NCBI GenBank assembly: GCA_027069135.1
Contig: JALXFE010000603.1
Coordinates: forward strand, 1 to 35,199
Length of the DNA: 35,199 nucleotides
DNA from: Thermoanaerobaculia bacterium
GTDB taxonomy: Bacteria; Acidobacteriota; Thermoanaerobaculia; Multivoradales; JAHZIX01
Direction: 5' to 3'
The translations under genes and the position numbers were made by a program. Every line of letters begins with the position of its first letter. Within the stretch, counting starts at the first letter, position 1. A model generated the notes under the pieces. It was not told the origin of the DNA. It ran no database searches and was given only the letters and a program-made list of their open reading frames with translations. Below are positions 17,107 to 25,940 of this stretch, piece by piece.

Positions 17107-17861
17107 AGGGGTTCGAAGGGAGTGCGTAGCGGGTTGATATAGACCCGTCTCGCCAGGGTCTCGGTATCGACGACGGTGATGGTCGCTTCCACGTTGGTCA
17201 ACCCGCCAGCAAAAACCCAGAAATTCCCGTTGTTGGAACACCCTCGCAGGACTTTGAGAACCATCTCCACGTTGGCCGGATTGAAGAACCAGAAGTAGCC
17301 CGTATCCCCGGTCAAGGGAACGCCCATACCGACTCCTTGATTGCCGTTGGGGGTTCTCCAATTGACCGTTACACGGAACCGCCCTCCTTGTAGGCAGAGG
17401 GTGGTGGCATTCGCAGTGCAGCCTCCTCCGGGACCGTCGTCGTCCAGGATCATGAGCTCTGCGGTGGAGAGGCTCCCGAGGGTCGCTCCACCGGTGGGGT
17501 TCGACAGATCGAGACGGACGGTCTCCACCCCTTCCGGCACACCGTCGTCGAGAAGACCAAGATCAACGACCTTGTCCGCCCCATCGTCGTTGGCCCATTC
17601 GACGGTGGTGGAGGTCTCCACGTAATCGGCACCGGGAGTCGCGCTGCCAGCGGAGGTTGAAAACGTCACGCTGACGGCGCCGACCGTTCCGCCGCTGCGC
17701 CGAAACTCGATGCGTGCCGTTGCGCTCGCTTCACCGGCGGCAAAGAGGCTCTCCGTGAATTGAAGAGTCCCAGCCTGGCCCGAGGCGGCAAGAGGACTCA
17801 GCAGGGCGAGACACCAGACCGAGAGGCTGAGCATTGGAAACCAACGAAGTTGAAATGACAT
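17076..17861 (-). CDS. secreted Calx-beta protein with Cys-bounded C-terminal domain
   Basis: A 261-residue exported protein. A signal peptide (residues 1-28, ending AASG) leads into one Calx-beta domain (about 31-141) with the typical ATPGADYVETS and DDGVPEGVETVRLDLSNP segments and the ILDDDG calcium-site end. A GGGC linker leads to a second domain of about 110 residues starting CTANATTLCL and running to the end CP. It contains the signature GDTGYFWFF, EMVLKVLRGC and WVFAGGLTNVE. I know this second domain as a frequent ending of secreted proteins in Thermoanaerobaculia-type genomes, but its function is unknown. It may mediate surface attachment or matrix binding. It is monocistronic. Confidence 0.88.
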   Translation of the reverse strand: MSFQLRWFPMLSLSVWCLALLSPLAASGQAGTLQFTESLFAAGEASATARIEFRRSGGTVGAVSVTFSTSAGSATPGADYVETSTTVEWANDDGADKVVDLGLLDDGVPEGVETVRLDLSNPTGGATLGSLSTAELMILDDDGPGGGCTANATTLCLQGGRFRVTVNWRTPNGNQGVGMGVPLTGDTGYFWFFNPANVEMVLKVLRGCSNNGNFWVFAGGLTNVEATITVVDTETLARRVYINPLRTPFEPLQDTGAFSCP

Positions 17862-18124
17862 CCGATCGCCCTCCAGGAGCTCCGCAAACCCTTGAGTCTC
17901 AAATCGAGGTTCATTCTACCGAAAACGACGGCCGCAAGATCGATCGCTTGGAGCCATCGTTCACCTTCAAGCTTGTCTCGCGATTCTGTTTCGAGACCTC
18001 GAGCCTCCCGCCCCTTCGGTTCGCACCTCCATACCGGTCACCGATGGTAGACTCGCCGCTTCCGGGAAAAATTGACTTCTTCGCGAGTCTCGATACCCTC
18101 CCGGGACACCCCCTTGAACCCAAC

Positions 18125-18129
18125 AGGAG
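18125..18129 (+). promoter_or_regulatory. ribosome binding site deciding the GTG start of the lysine-ketoglutarate reductase
   Basis: AGGAG lies 7 bases before GTG at 18137. The frame is open back to 17834, but homology begins at this GTG and no other candidate has a comparable site. The 275 bases between the Calx-beta start and this gene hold no other recognisable feature. Confidence 0.6.
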
Positions 18130-18136
18130 ACCCAGC

Positions 18137-19393
18137 GTGGCAGATATCGGGATTCGCCGAGAGACCATCAACGCTCAGGAGCGACGAGCACCCTTGAGCC
18201 CCCAACACGTGGATGAGCTGGTCCGTGAGCAAGGGTTCTCCGTGATCGTTCAACCCTCCGACAAGAGAATCTACACAGACGAGAGCTATCGCAAAGCCGG
18301 AGCTCTCCTGCAGCAGGATCTCTCCGGTTGCAAAATGGTCCTCGGGATCAAGGAGATTCTCGAGGATCATGTGCGGGAGGGTGGAGCCTATCTCTGCTTC
18401 AGCCACGTGATCAAAGGGCAGAGAGAGAGCATGCCTCTTCTGCAGAGAATGCTGGAACAACGAGCGACCCTCATCGACTACGAGCCCATCGTCGACCGTT
18501 TCGGCCGGCGACTGCTCTTCTTCGGTCGCCACGCCGGTTACGCGGGCATGATCGACGCCCTCTGGACCCTCGGCCGGCGCATGAGGGCCGAGGGCATCGA
18601 AACCGCCTTCGCCGGGGTCCGTCAGTCGACGGAGTACCGTAGCGTTGAGGAGGCTACGGAGATTCTCGCTTCGACCGTGGGCGCCCGAATTCGGGAACGG
18701 GGAATCGATCCCAGCATTCACCCCCTGGTCGTCGGATTCACCGGCGGTGGCAACGTCTCCACGGGAGCCCAGGACATCCTCGGTCACTTGCCGGTGGTCG
18801 AGATCGAGCCCGGAGACCTCCCGACCCTCCACGAGAAGACCCACACCTCTCGGCGGGTCGTCTACAAGGTGGTATTCCGCCGGCAATTCCGCCAGAATTT
18901 CGCCCAGCATCTGCCCCATTTGACGGTTCTGGTGAATGGCATTTATTGGGAGCCGGGGAATCCCAAGATCGCCACCCGCCAGGAGCTTCGGGCTCTGTGG
19001 CAAAAACCGGGGACCCCGAAGCTGAAAGTGATCGCGGACCTCTCCGCGGATATCGGCGGTTCCATCGAGGCCACTCTGCGCCAGACGACGCCGGACGATC
19101 CCGTCTTCGTCTACGACGCGGAAAACCACGCGGAGCTCGCTGGCGTCGAAGGCCGCGGCCCCGTGATGCTCACGGTAGGCAACTTGCCGGCAGAGTTTCC
19201 AAGGGATGCTTCAGAGCATTTTGGAGATTCTCTCTTTCCGTTTCTCACCGGGTTGCGCAACGCGAGATATGACGTCAGCTTCGAGCATCTCTCGTTGCCG
19301 GCTGCCGTCCTCGGGGCGGTCATCACCCACGCCGGGGAGCTGACCCCGAGATACCGGTACCTCGAGGAGCACCTCATCAAGGAGACCCCATGA
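18137..19393 (+). CDS. lysine-ketoglutarate reductase (AASS N-terminal type)
   Basis: This 418-residue enzyme resembles the N-terminal half of animal and plant alpha-aminoadipic semialdehyde synthase, which condenses lysine with 2-oxoglutarate to saccharopine using NAD(P)H. Visible matches include RRETINAQERRAPLSP near the N-terminus (AlaDH/PNT N-terminal fold), YRKAGALLQQD, FSHVIKGQ, LIDYEPIVD, GRHAGYAGMIDALW, the Rossmann-type FTGGGNVSTGAQDI and DLSADIGGS. The GTG start is supported by an AGGAG site. Its stop overlaps the start of the saccharopine dehydrogenase gene (ATGA), so the two halves that are fused in eukaryotes are separate but coupled here. This is distinct from the yeast LYS1 fungal-type enzyme. 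Confidence 0.88.
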   Translation: MADIGIRRETINAQERRAPLSPQHVDELVREQGFSVIVQPSDKRIYTDESYRKAGALLQQDLSGCKMVLGIKEILEDHVREGGAYLCFSHVIKGQRESMPLLQRMLEQRATLIDYEPIVDRFGRRLLFFGRHAGYAGMIDALWTLGRRMRAEGIETAFAGVRQSTEYRSVEEATEILASTVGARIRERGIDPSIHPLVVGFTGGGNVSTGAQDILGHLPVVEIEPGDLPTLHEKTHTSRRVVYKVVFRRQFRQNFAQHLPHLTVLVNGIYWEPGNPKIATRQELRALWQKPGTPKLKVIADLSADIGGSIEATLRQTTPDDPVFVYDAENHAELAGVEGRGPVMLTVGNLPAEFPRDASEHFGDSLFPFLTGLRNARYDVSFEHLSLPAAVLGAVITHAGELTPRYRYLEEHLIKETP

Positions 19394-20718
19394 AGAGAGT
19401 CCTGGTCCTCGGCGCGGGCCTTGTCGTGCGCCCCCTCCTCGATGAGCTCTTCGCCCGCGGAGACACCGACGTCACCGTCGCAGCCCTGAATATCGACCGC
19501 GCTCGAGAGCTGGTCTCAGGCCAACCTCGGGGCCAGGCCCTGGAGTTGGATGTGGCCGACGCCCCCCGCCTGCGCTCGGCGGTCGAAGCTTCGAACCTTG
19601 TGGTCAGCCTCCTGCCGGCGGATCAGCACCCCCGGGTGGCCGAGGTCTGTCTGGAATTCCGGGTGCCGCTCGTGACCTCCTCCTACATCAGCGACGCTAT
19701 GAGGGCGCTGGATAAAAAGGCACGCCAGGTCGGGGTCCTGCTCCTCAACGAAACCGGCCTCGACCCCGGGATCGACCACATGCTCGCCGCCGACGTCATC
19801 CACCGGGTCCGCCAGGAAGGGGGGGACATCCAGACCTTCGCCTCTTATTGCGGAGGACTGCCGGCGCCCCAGGACAACGACAACCCCTGGGGGTACAAGC
19901 TGAGCTGGAGCCCTCGGGGCGTCCTCGTCTCCGCCCGCAGCAACGTTCGTTATCTGGCCGCCGGAGACGTCGTCCAGCACCCGCATCCCTATGTACCCGG
20001 CGCTGGGCGTAGCCTCGAGGTCCCAAAGATCGGCACCCTCGAGGTCTACCCGACCCGGGATTCCCTCAAGTATCAGAAGCCCTACCGGCTGGAGCATCTC
20101 GACGAGATGTACCGCGGGACGCTGCGCTACCCCGGTTGGACCGCGACGCTGCGCAGCCTGCTGGCGTTGAATCTCCTCGACATCGAGGCGGAATCGGTGG
20201 CCGGCAAGACCTACGCATCCTTCCTCGGCGAGCGCCTCGGCGATTCTTCGACCGGTACCCGCCTGAGAGAGCGCCTCGCCGGGCACCTCGGGTTGGCCCC
20301 GGAGGACCCGGTGCTCCATCGCCTGGACTGGCTTGGACTGCTTTCCGAGCAACCCCTGCCGGAGGCTCCCACGGCTCCTCTGGATTTGGTCGCCACGCTC
20401 TTCCAGCAGAAGTTGCAATATCAGCCCGGACAGAGCGACATGGTGGTCATGGAGCACCATTTCACCGCCAGCCGTGCCGATGGAAGTCTGCGCCGGATCC
20501 TCAAACGTATGGTGGTGATCAGCCCCTTTGGAGACCGCTCCGCCATGGCTCGCACGGTGGGGACCCCGGCGGGCCTGGCCGCCAATCTGATTCTGGACGG
20601 CCGCCTCTCGCTGGCCGGGGTTCGGGTGCCGGTGGATCCCACAATTTATCTCCCGATCCTCCAAGGCTTGAAGGAACGCGGCTTCGAGATCGAGGAGGAG
20701 GAAGAAGAGCTGACGTAA
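19390..20718 (+). CDS. saccharopine dehydrogenase (AASS C-terminal type)
   Basis: This 442-residue enzyme resembles the C-terminal half of eukaryotic aminoadipic semialdehyde synthase, which splits saccharopine to glutamate and alpha-aminoadipate semialdehyde with NAD+. It has an N-terminal Rossmann motif (VLVLGAGLVVRPLLDEL), VVSLLPADQHPRVAEVC, LNETGLDPGIDHMLA, the YCGGLPAPQDNDNPWGYKLSWSP segment and GTLRYPGW, all strong matches to that family. The start overlaps the previous stop by 4 bases. The E1 gene follows 11 bases later. Substrate assignment follows from the pairing with the reductase; homospermidine or carboxynorspermidine synthases share the fold but lack these motifs. Confidence 0.88.
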   Translation: MKRVLVLGAGLVVRPLLDELFARGDTDVTVAALNIDRARELVSGQPRGQALELDVADAPRLRSAVEASNLVVSLLPADQHPRVAEVCLEFRVPLVTSSYISDAMRALDKKARQVGVLLLNETGLDPGIDHMLAADVIHRVRQEGGDIQTFASYCGGLPAPQDNDNPWGYKLSWSPRGVLVSARSNVRYLAAGDVVQHPHPYVPGAGRSLEVPKIGTLEVYPTRDSLKYQKPYRLEHLDEMYRGTLRYPGWTATLRSLLALNLLDIEAESVAGKTYASFLGERLGDSSTGTRLRERLAGHLGLAPEDPVLHRLDWLGLLSEQPLPEAPTAPLDLVATLFQQKLQYQPGQSDMVVMEHHFTASRADGSLRRILKRMVVISPFGDRSAMARTVGTPAGLAANLILDGRLSLAGVRVPVDPTIYLPILQGLKERGFEIEEEEEELT

Positions 20719-20729
20719 GGCACCGACCC

Positions 20730-23240
20730 ATGCACGACTCCTCTTATCCGACTCCGGAAGATCTTCGGCTGCGCTTTGGCGCCTTCGCTCAGGAGCATTT
20801 CCCCTTCTTGGCACAACAGCTGGAGGGAGCGCTCGAGGAAGTTCTCGAGGGCTCGAAAATATTGAACTCCCAGGGGATAGAGGACCTCGCAGACCCGCTC
20901 GGGGAAGAGCTTCGCCGGCGCCTCGCCCCATTGCGCCCCTTGAGGAATGCGGAGGAGACCTCTCCCGGTGTCAGCGCTGAGAAGCGTTGGAGCGAAGCCG
21001 AAGCAGCGTTGTCCGCAGCCCTACGAGGCTTTTTTCGCCGCGAGAGCCTTCGGGCGTCCATCACCCCAGAAGAGAAGCGGGAGATGCTTCGTGGAATGCT
21101 CCTCACCCGGGCGATGGACAACCGGCTCAAATCCCTCTTTACCGGCGGAGAGATTCGCTACTCCGGCAAGGATCTCCTGGGCGGGCATGTCGAGAAGAGC
21201 TTTCAGGGCAAGGGCTTTCGCTCCCTCGGTCAAGAAGCCATCTACGCCGCTACCCTTCGCCTACGTCGGGGGGAGGCCTTTCGTGGAGACGGCGGAGCCT
21301 GGGAAGGCGATATCGTCGCGCCGCTGATCCGCGACGCCGGACTCGCCCTGGGCATGCGACCGGAGCTGGCCACGGTAGAGATGATCCTCTCCGCCCAGAT
21401 GGGAAAGGCGGGGCCTCCCATGGGTGGCAAGGATCTTCACTTGGGAGACCCGGAACACGGCATTCTGCCTCCGTCAGCTCCGCTGAGCATCGCCTCCCTC
21501 ACCGCAGCTGGGCTGGCCTTCGCCATGGCCCGGGAAGGCTCCGGCCGCGTCGCGGTCTCCATGATCGGAGAAGGGGGATCCTCCCTGGGGGAGTGGCACG
21601 AGGCGATCAACCTCTCCGCCGCCCGGCGGCTGCCCATCGTCTTCTGCCTAGAGAACAACCAGACCGCCCTATCGACACCCGTACTACAACAATCCGCCGT
21701 CCGGACCTTCGCGGACAAGGCCGTGGGCTACGGAATCCCCGGCATCACGGTGGATGGCACCGATCCGGAGGCCATCGCCGCAGCCTTCGCCGGGGCCGCC
21801 GAGCGGGCTCGCGCTGGAGACGGGCCTACCCTCATCGAATTGGTAGCCATGCGAATGTGTGGCCACGCCCATCACGACGATATGCTCTACCTGGGCCGAG
21901 ACCCTCAACCCGGTTGGGCTTATCCGGACCTCGCCCCGGGGGGCTATGCCGACGAGACGGCCTATCGATTCTGGGCTCGACGGGATCCGATCCGAACTTT
22001 CGGGGACCGTCTCGAAAAGGCCGAAATCCTTCGACCGGGAGAGTTGGAGAGCCTCAAGAAGGAGGCCGAGGATCTCGTAGAAGAAGCTGCCCAGCGGGTC
22101 ATCGCCGCCCCTTGGCCGGACCCCCGGGAAGCCCGGGAGGATGTCTACGAGGGTCTATCAGTCGTCGACTCTCGGGAGGTTCTCGCGGTCCGTCGGACTC
22201 CCGCCTGGGGCCCCTCCCCATCCCTTCCGCCGGTGGAACCGGGTCTGCCCGCAGACCCCGGGGGAAGAACCTTTCTCGAAGGCATTCTTCTAGGCGTGCG
22301 CGATGCCCTCGTAGGAGATCCCAGAACCTTCGTCTACGGACAGGATGTCGGCGCCCCTTATGGCAACGCCTTCCTGCTCTTACGCCCCCTTCTCGAAGAC
22401 TTCGAGGATCGAATCGTCAACTCTACCCTCGCGGAGGGTGGCATTTTGGGGGTTTGCATCGGTGCGGCCCTGGGCGGGCTCCGGCCCATTGGAGAAATCC
22501 AATTCAACGACTTCGTGGCGACCGGGTTCAACCAGTTGGTCAACAACGCTGCCAAGATCCGCTACCGCTGGGGGGGCTGCGTGCCCATGGTGGTACGAAT
22601 GCCCTGGGGGGGCTTACGATCCGCCGGTCCTTACCACAGCCAAAACACCGAGGCTTGGTTCTACCGGACTCCGGGGCTGAAGCTCGTTGCGCCTTCCACC
22701 CCGCAGGATGCCCGGGCTCTTTTCGCCGCCGCCATCGAGGATCCGGATCCCGTACTTTTTTTCGAGCACATCGCTCTCTATCGGGATCCCCGCATCCGTC
22801 AGGCGCTCCCGGAGGAGGCTCCGCCCCCTCTCCCCCTCGGGCGCGCGGCCCTTCGCCGCTCGGGCAGTGACCTGGCCATCATCTCCTATGGCGCCTATGT
22901 GCATGCCGCGCTGCGGGTCGCCGACCGGCTGGCGACGGACGGCATCGAGGCCTCGGTGCTGGACTTGAGAAGTCTCGTCCCCATCGATCGGCAGGCAGCG
23001 TTGGCGGTCACCCGCCACTGCGGCCGGGTGCTGATCGTGCACGAAGATACTCGCACCGGAAGTATCGGCGAGAGCCTCGCCGCCATCCTCCAGGAAGAGG
23101 CCTTCGAGTTCCTGGACGCCCCCATCCGCATCCTCGGCGCCTTGGACACACCCGTCCCGTACTCCCCGCCCCTCGAAGCGGAATTCCTTCCCAGCGAGGA
23201 GCAGCTGGAGAGAGCTTGCCGGTTATTGGTGGACTATTGA
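20730..23240 (+). CDS. fused alpha-beta 2-oxoacid dehydrogenase E1
   Basis: A single 836-residue thiamine-diphosphate enzyme carrying both E1 subunits. Residues 1-110 are an extra helical region without recognised function. Residues 115-480 are the alpha part, with FRSLGQEA (163-170), HLGDPEHG and the ThDP motif GEGGSS...LENN (280-310; the usual GDG is GEG). From about residue 510 the beta part shows VYGQDVG, AEGGILGVCIGAALGG, GEIQFNDFV and GPYHSQNTEAW. It would decarboxylate a branched-chain or other 2-oxoacid for a lipoyl E2, which is not in the window. Its place directly behind the two saccharopine genes suggests 2-oxoadipate, the later intermediate of lysine breakdown; this is inference. 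The start ATG lies 11 bases after the previous stop, with only a weak AAGG. Confidence 0.88.
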   Translation: MHDSSYPTPEDLRLRFGAFAQEHFPFLAQQLEGALEEVLEGSKILNSQGIEDLADPLGEELRRRLAPLRPLRNAEETSPGVSAEKRWSEAEAALSAALRGFFRRESLRASITPEEKREMLRGMLLTRAMDNRLKSLFTGGEIRYSGKDLLGGHVEKSFQGKGFRSLGQEAIYAATLRLRRGEAFRGDGGAWEGDIVAPLIRDAGLALGMRPELATVEMILSAQMGKAGPPMGGKDLHLGDPEHGILPPSAPLSIASLTAAGLAFAMAREGSGRVAVSMIGEGGSSLGEWHEAINLSAARRLPIVFCLENNQTALSTPVLQQSAVRTFADKAVGYGIPGITVDGTDPEAIAAAFAGAAERARAGDGPTLIELVAMRMCGHAHHDDMLYLGRDPQPGWAYPDLAPGGYADETAYRFWARRDPIRTFGDRLEKAEILRPGELESLKKEAEDLVEEAAQRVIAAPWPDPREAREDVYEGLSVVDSREVLAVRRTPAWGPSPSLPPVEPGLPADPGGRTFLEGILLGVRDALVGDPRTFVYGQDVGAPYGNAFLLLRPLLEDFEDRIVNSTLAEGGILGVCIGAALGGLRPIGEIQFNDFVATGFNQLVNNAAKIRYRWGGCVPMVVRMPWGGLRSAGPYHSQNTEAWFYRTPGLKLVAPSTPQDARALFAAAIEDPDPVLFFEHIALYRDPRIRQALPEEAPPPLPLGRAALRRSGSDLAIISYGAYVHAALRVADRLATDGIEASVLDLRSLVPIDRQAALAVTRHCGRVLIVHEDTRTGSIGESLAAILQEEAFEFLDAPIRILGALDTPVPYSPPLEAEFLPSEEQLERACRLLVDY

Positions 23241-23281
23241 GCCTATCTAGACAGACTCGACGGGGCCCCGCCAGGCGAGGG

Positions 23282-23734
23282 TTAGCGCAAGGTGAGGGTC
23301 TTGACCAGATCTCCGGGAAGTCTCGTGTCGGCGGGTACGTAACCGATGGCGCCCGGGGTCGAGCTCACGAAGTCCAGCACTTGCGCCGGAGAGGATTTCT
23401 CCGGGGGAGGCGTTCCGTACCCGGTAAAAATCTGTCGTTGCCAGTATTTCTTGATGGCACTGAGGCTGCGCTTGTGGACCTCCTTCGAGAAAGCTTCCCG
23501 CACGTCTCGAATATTGAGGTCCACCGGATAAATCTTTCTTCCATCCGGCCACTTCGTCTTCTTCTTGAGGAAGTAGCCCGAAGCCTCCGCCCGGGTCAGG
23601 GAATCTTGGTCCACCGTCGAATGGGCGATCAGGAGAAAGTCTTTCGGCTGTCCACCGGACAGTGGGCCGATCACGAGCACCACCAAGGCGAGAGCCGCCA
23701 GGCAGAGGGTACGAATGTTTGTTTTGCCAATCAT
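23282..23734 (-). CDS. small PstS-like substrate-binding-domain protein
   Basis: A 150-residue exported protein. Signal peptide (residues 1-29) ends near PLSGGQP. The mature part (LLIAHSTVDQDSLTRAEASGYFLKKKTKWPDG, read in two parts) matches the short phosphate-binding-like (PBP-like) domain proteins found in many Gram-negatives. The region FSKEVHKRSLSAIKKYWQRQIFTG and the end TPGAIGYVPADT are typical of that fold. Ligand unknown; homologues are often linked to phosphate or transporter-like sensing. ATG at 23734 is preferred to GTG at 23776 because the signal peptide begins there. It is convergent with the E1 gene and divergent from the VWFA-related gene. Confidence 0.78.
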   Translation of the reverse strand: MIGKTNIRTLCLAALALVVLVIGPLSGGQPKDFLLIAHSTVDQDSLTRAEASGYFLKKKTKWPDGRKIYPVDLNIRDVREAFSKEVHKRSLSAIKKYWQRQIFTGYGTPPPEKSSPAQVLDFVSSTPGAIGYVPADTRLPGDLVKTLTLR

Positions 23735-23913
23735 GTGTCGAATTTGACCTCTGAAGCGAATCTTAGGAAAATTCACTCGCGTCTTTTAGCATACCGTGCT
23801 ACTCCGGCAGAAGAAAGGGGAAACCTCTGCCCATCGAGGTTTGCTCTGGGTCGGCGGGGAAGAATGCGGCGAAGTTTTGCGTTCTAGAGTCTCGGAGACC
23901 ATAAGGAGATTCC

Positions 23914-25572
23914 ATGTATAGATCCGCCCTAACGCTTCTCATCGCCCTCGGGTTCAGCCTCCCGGCTCTCGGGCAGCCGCAGGAGGATTCCGCCTTCGGC
24001 GAGGTGATCGACGTTCGCGTGGTCAACGTCGAAGTCGTCGCTACCGACCGCAGGGGAAACCGAATTCCCGATCTGACCCCGGACGATTTCCGTCTCATGG
24101 TCGATGGCAAGGAAGTTCCCATCGAGTTTTTCACCGAGGTTCGTGAGGGGGCGGCGGTCGCACAGTCGGAAACGGCGACCCAGGCCGCTCCCGGACTGAC
24201 GAGGGGAGAGCCGGTGGGCACCAGCTATCTGGTGTTTGTGGACGATTTCTTTCCCCTGGCTCGAAATCGCAACTCGGTCCTGAAGTCGATCCGCGAGGGC
24301 GTGTCCCTTCTCGGACCGGAAGACCGCATGGCGATTGCAGCCTTCAACGGGCGGCGGTTGGAGATGCTCTCCTCCTGGACCCAATCCAAGGATCAGATGG
24401 CCAAGGCCCTGCAGCGGGCCGAAGGCAGAAGGACGGGTTCCTACCTCTACCACAACAACTCTGAGCTCCTCAGCGACGAAGCCGCCGATCTGATCGTTCC
24501 CATTACCGATGGTGCCACCGGAGATCCCCTGGATGAGGAATTTTCCTTCGACCAGGTCAACGCCCGGCGCTACGTGGACCGCATGGAAATCCACCTCGAG
24601 AAAATGGCCTCCGCCGTCAACGGCGCCCTACGGGCTTTCGCCAAGCCTCCGGGCCGAAAAGTCATGCTGCTCCTCTCCGGAGGATGGCCCAACTCCCCCA
24701 TACGCTATTACTTGAATTCCAGCGAGGGACCGGTTCCGGACTTCACGGACTTCGGCGATGATCGAGGGCCACGGGTTCTCAAGAGCATCTACGAGACCGC
24801 CAACCGGGTCGGGTACACCCTCTACCCCATCGATGTAGCGCTGGATCGCGCTTCCCCCGTCTCGGCGTTTCGAGACGACGTTCCAACGGTGGATACCTCC
24901 GCGAGAGGGCTGACCCGGGAGGTCGAGTTGCATGCGACTCTGCAGATCCTCGCGCAGGAAACCGGCGGCAGGGCGATCCTGGACAATGCTCGCTTTTCCG
25001 CTTTGGATCGGGTGGTCAGCGATACCCGGTCGTATTATTGGTTGGGATTCACCCCCCAATGGAAGGAAAACGATAGCTCTCACAAGATTCGGCTGAAGCC
25101 GAACCGTCCGGGCCTCAAGATCCGAGCCCGGGAAGGATTCCAGGACTTCTCCCGGGAAACGGCGATCTCCTACCAGGTAGAGAGTGCCCTTCTGATGGGC
25201 TTCCTTCCGGGTTCTAAGCCCCTTCAAGTCAAGTTGGGGGCCAACAGCAAGCAGCGGAGAGGGCGGGTCGAAGTTCCCATTTCCGTCTCCATTCCGATGG
25301 ACGCGATCACGATGATTCCCCATCGCGGCCAATACGTTGCAGAGCTGAAGCTACGCATCTCGGTTCTGGACGAAAGCGGCGACCGCAACGAGATGCCGGT
25401 CATCCCCGTCCGTCTGGCAGGCCCGGAGCCACCCAAACCGGGGCAACACGCGGTGTATGAGACCAGCGTCAAATTGAGAGCGGAAGATCATGACCTGGTC
25501 ATCTCCCTCTACGACGCCGGCAGCGACAGCATGCTCTCGACCGTCAAGAAATTCCGCTTCACCAAACGATAG
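23914..25572 (+). CDS. secreted VWFA-related protein with degenerate metal site
   Basis: A 552-residue exported protein of the acidobacterial VWFA-related family. Signal peptide 1-20 (PALG-Q). The family N-terminal module is visible at 31-78: VIDVRVVNVEVVATDRRG, then LTPDDFRLMVDGKEVPI. A von Willebrand A fold follows, but where the metal-ion site DxSxS should be the sequence is FVDDFFPLARNRN (about 108-120), so metal binding through that motif is lost. Later VMLLLSGGWPNS, YPIDVALD and the DTRSYYWLGFTP end are typical for the family, and the C-terminal 130 residues form a further beta domain. AAGGAG lies 6 bases before the ATG. Confidence 0.88.
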   Translation: MYRSALTLLIALGFSLPALGQPQEDSAFGEVIDVRVVNVEVVATDRRGNRIPDLTPDDFRLMVDGKEVPIEFFTEVREGAAVAQSETATQAAPGLTRGEPVGTSYLVFVDDFFPLARNRNSVLKSIREGVSLLGPEDRMAIAAFNGRRLEMLSSWTQSKDQMAKALQRAEGRRTGSYLYHNNSELLSDEAADLIVPITDGATGDPLDEEFSFDQVNARRYVDRMEIHLEKMASAVNGALRAFAKPPGRKVMLLLSGGWPNSPIRYYLNSSEGPVPDFTDFGDDRGPRVLKSIYETANRVGYTLYPIDVALDRASPVSAFRDDVPTVDTSARGLTREVELHATLQILAQETGGRAILDNARFSALDRVVSDTRSYYWLGFTPQWKENDSSHKIRLKPNRPGLKIRAREGFQDFSRETAISYQVESALLMGFLPGSKPLQVKLGANSKQRRGRVEVPISVSIPMDAITMIPHRGQYVAELKLRISVLDESGDRNEMPVIPVRLAGPEPPKPGQHAVYETSVKLRAEDHDLVISLYDAGSDSMLSTVKKFRFTKR

Positions 25573-25616
25573 ACGGGCTTCGGATCCCTGCGTCGACGAG
25601 TCGGGAGCGGGGAACG

Positions 25617-25916
25617 TCAGGCCCCAGCGGAAATCGGGGTGGGTTCGTAGCGCTCGACCTGGATCTGGTCCTGATGCTGACGGGCCTGCGCAAGCTCGTA
25701 GGCTGTTTGCAGGCGTAGCCAATGATCGGCGTTGGACCAACCGGCTTTCTCCAACCGGATCGCCATGTCAGGAGAAATTCCAGACCGGCCGTTGATCACC
25801 CTCGAAAGGGTATGCCGGGTGACACGCAGAATCTTAGCCCCTTCAGTAATACTCAATTTCAACGGATCCAAACACGCATCTTTCACCGAGCGGCCTGGGT
25901 GTGGCGGATTCTTCAT
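25617..25916 (-). CDS. higA: HigA-family antitoxin
   Basis: Antitoxin of a HigBA pair, 99 residues, an XRE-type helix-turn-helix DNA-binding protein. [13 protein letters not shown] at the N-terminus, [28 protein letters not shown] (helix-turn-helix, read in parts) and [10 protein letters not shown] are characteristic. It would bind HigB and repress the operon through the palindrome upstream. ATG at 25916 is chosen over the one at 25922: AAGGG is 8 bases before it and family members begin MKNPPHPG. It starts 24 bases after the toxin stop; the toxin-first order is normal for higBA. The 3' end faces the VWFA-related gene 44 bases away. Confidence 0.9.
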   Translation of the reverse strand: MKNPPHPGRSVKDACLDPLKLSITEGAKILRVTRHTLSRVINGRSGISPDMAIRLEKAGWSNADHWLRLQTAYELAQARQHQDQIQVERYEPTPISAGA

Positions 25917-25940
25917 GGCCATAGCCCTTGTCCCCTTTCG

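Noticed and set aside
17834-18136. N-terminal extension of the lysine-ketoglutarate reductase
   Set aside because: The frame is open from a TTG, but homology begins at the GTG at 18137, which alone has a good ribosome binding site.
20136-20729. N-terminal extension of the fused E1
   Set aside because: This would overlap the saccharopine dehydrogenase gene; the residues are Arg/Pro/Gly-rich shadow sequence.
19516-22870. Long open frames in other frames across the lysine operon (19516-20931 minus, 20987-22870 plus)
   Set aside because: They are products of high GC at third codon positions and have low-complexity Arg/Gly/Pro composition; the overlapping genes have clear family motifs.
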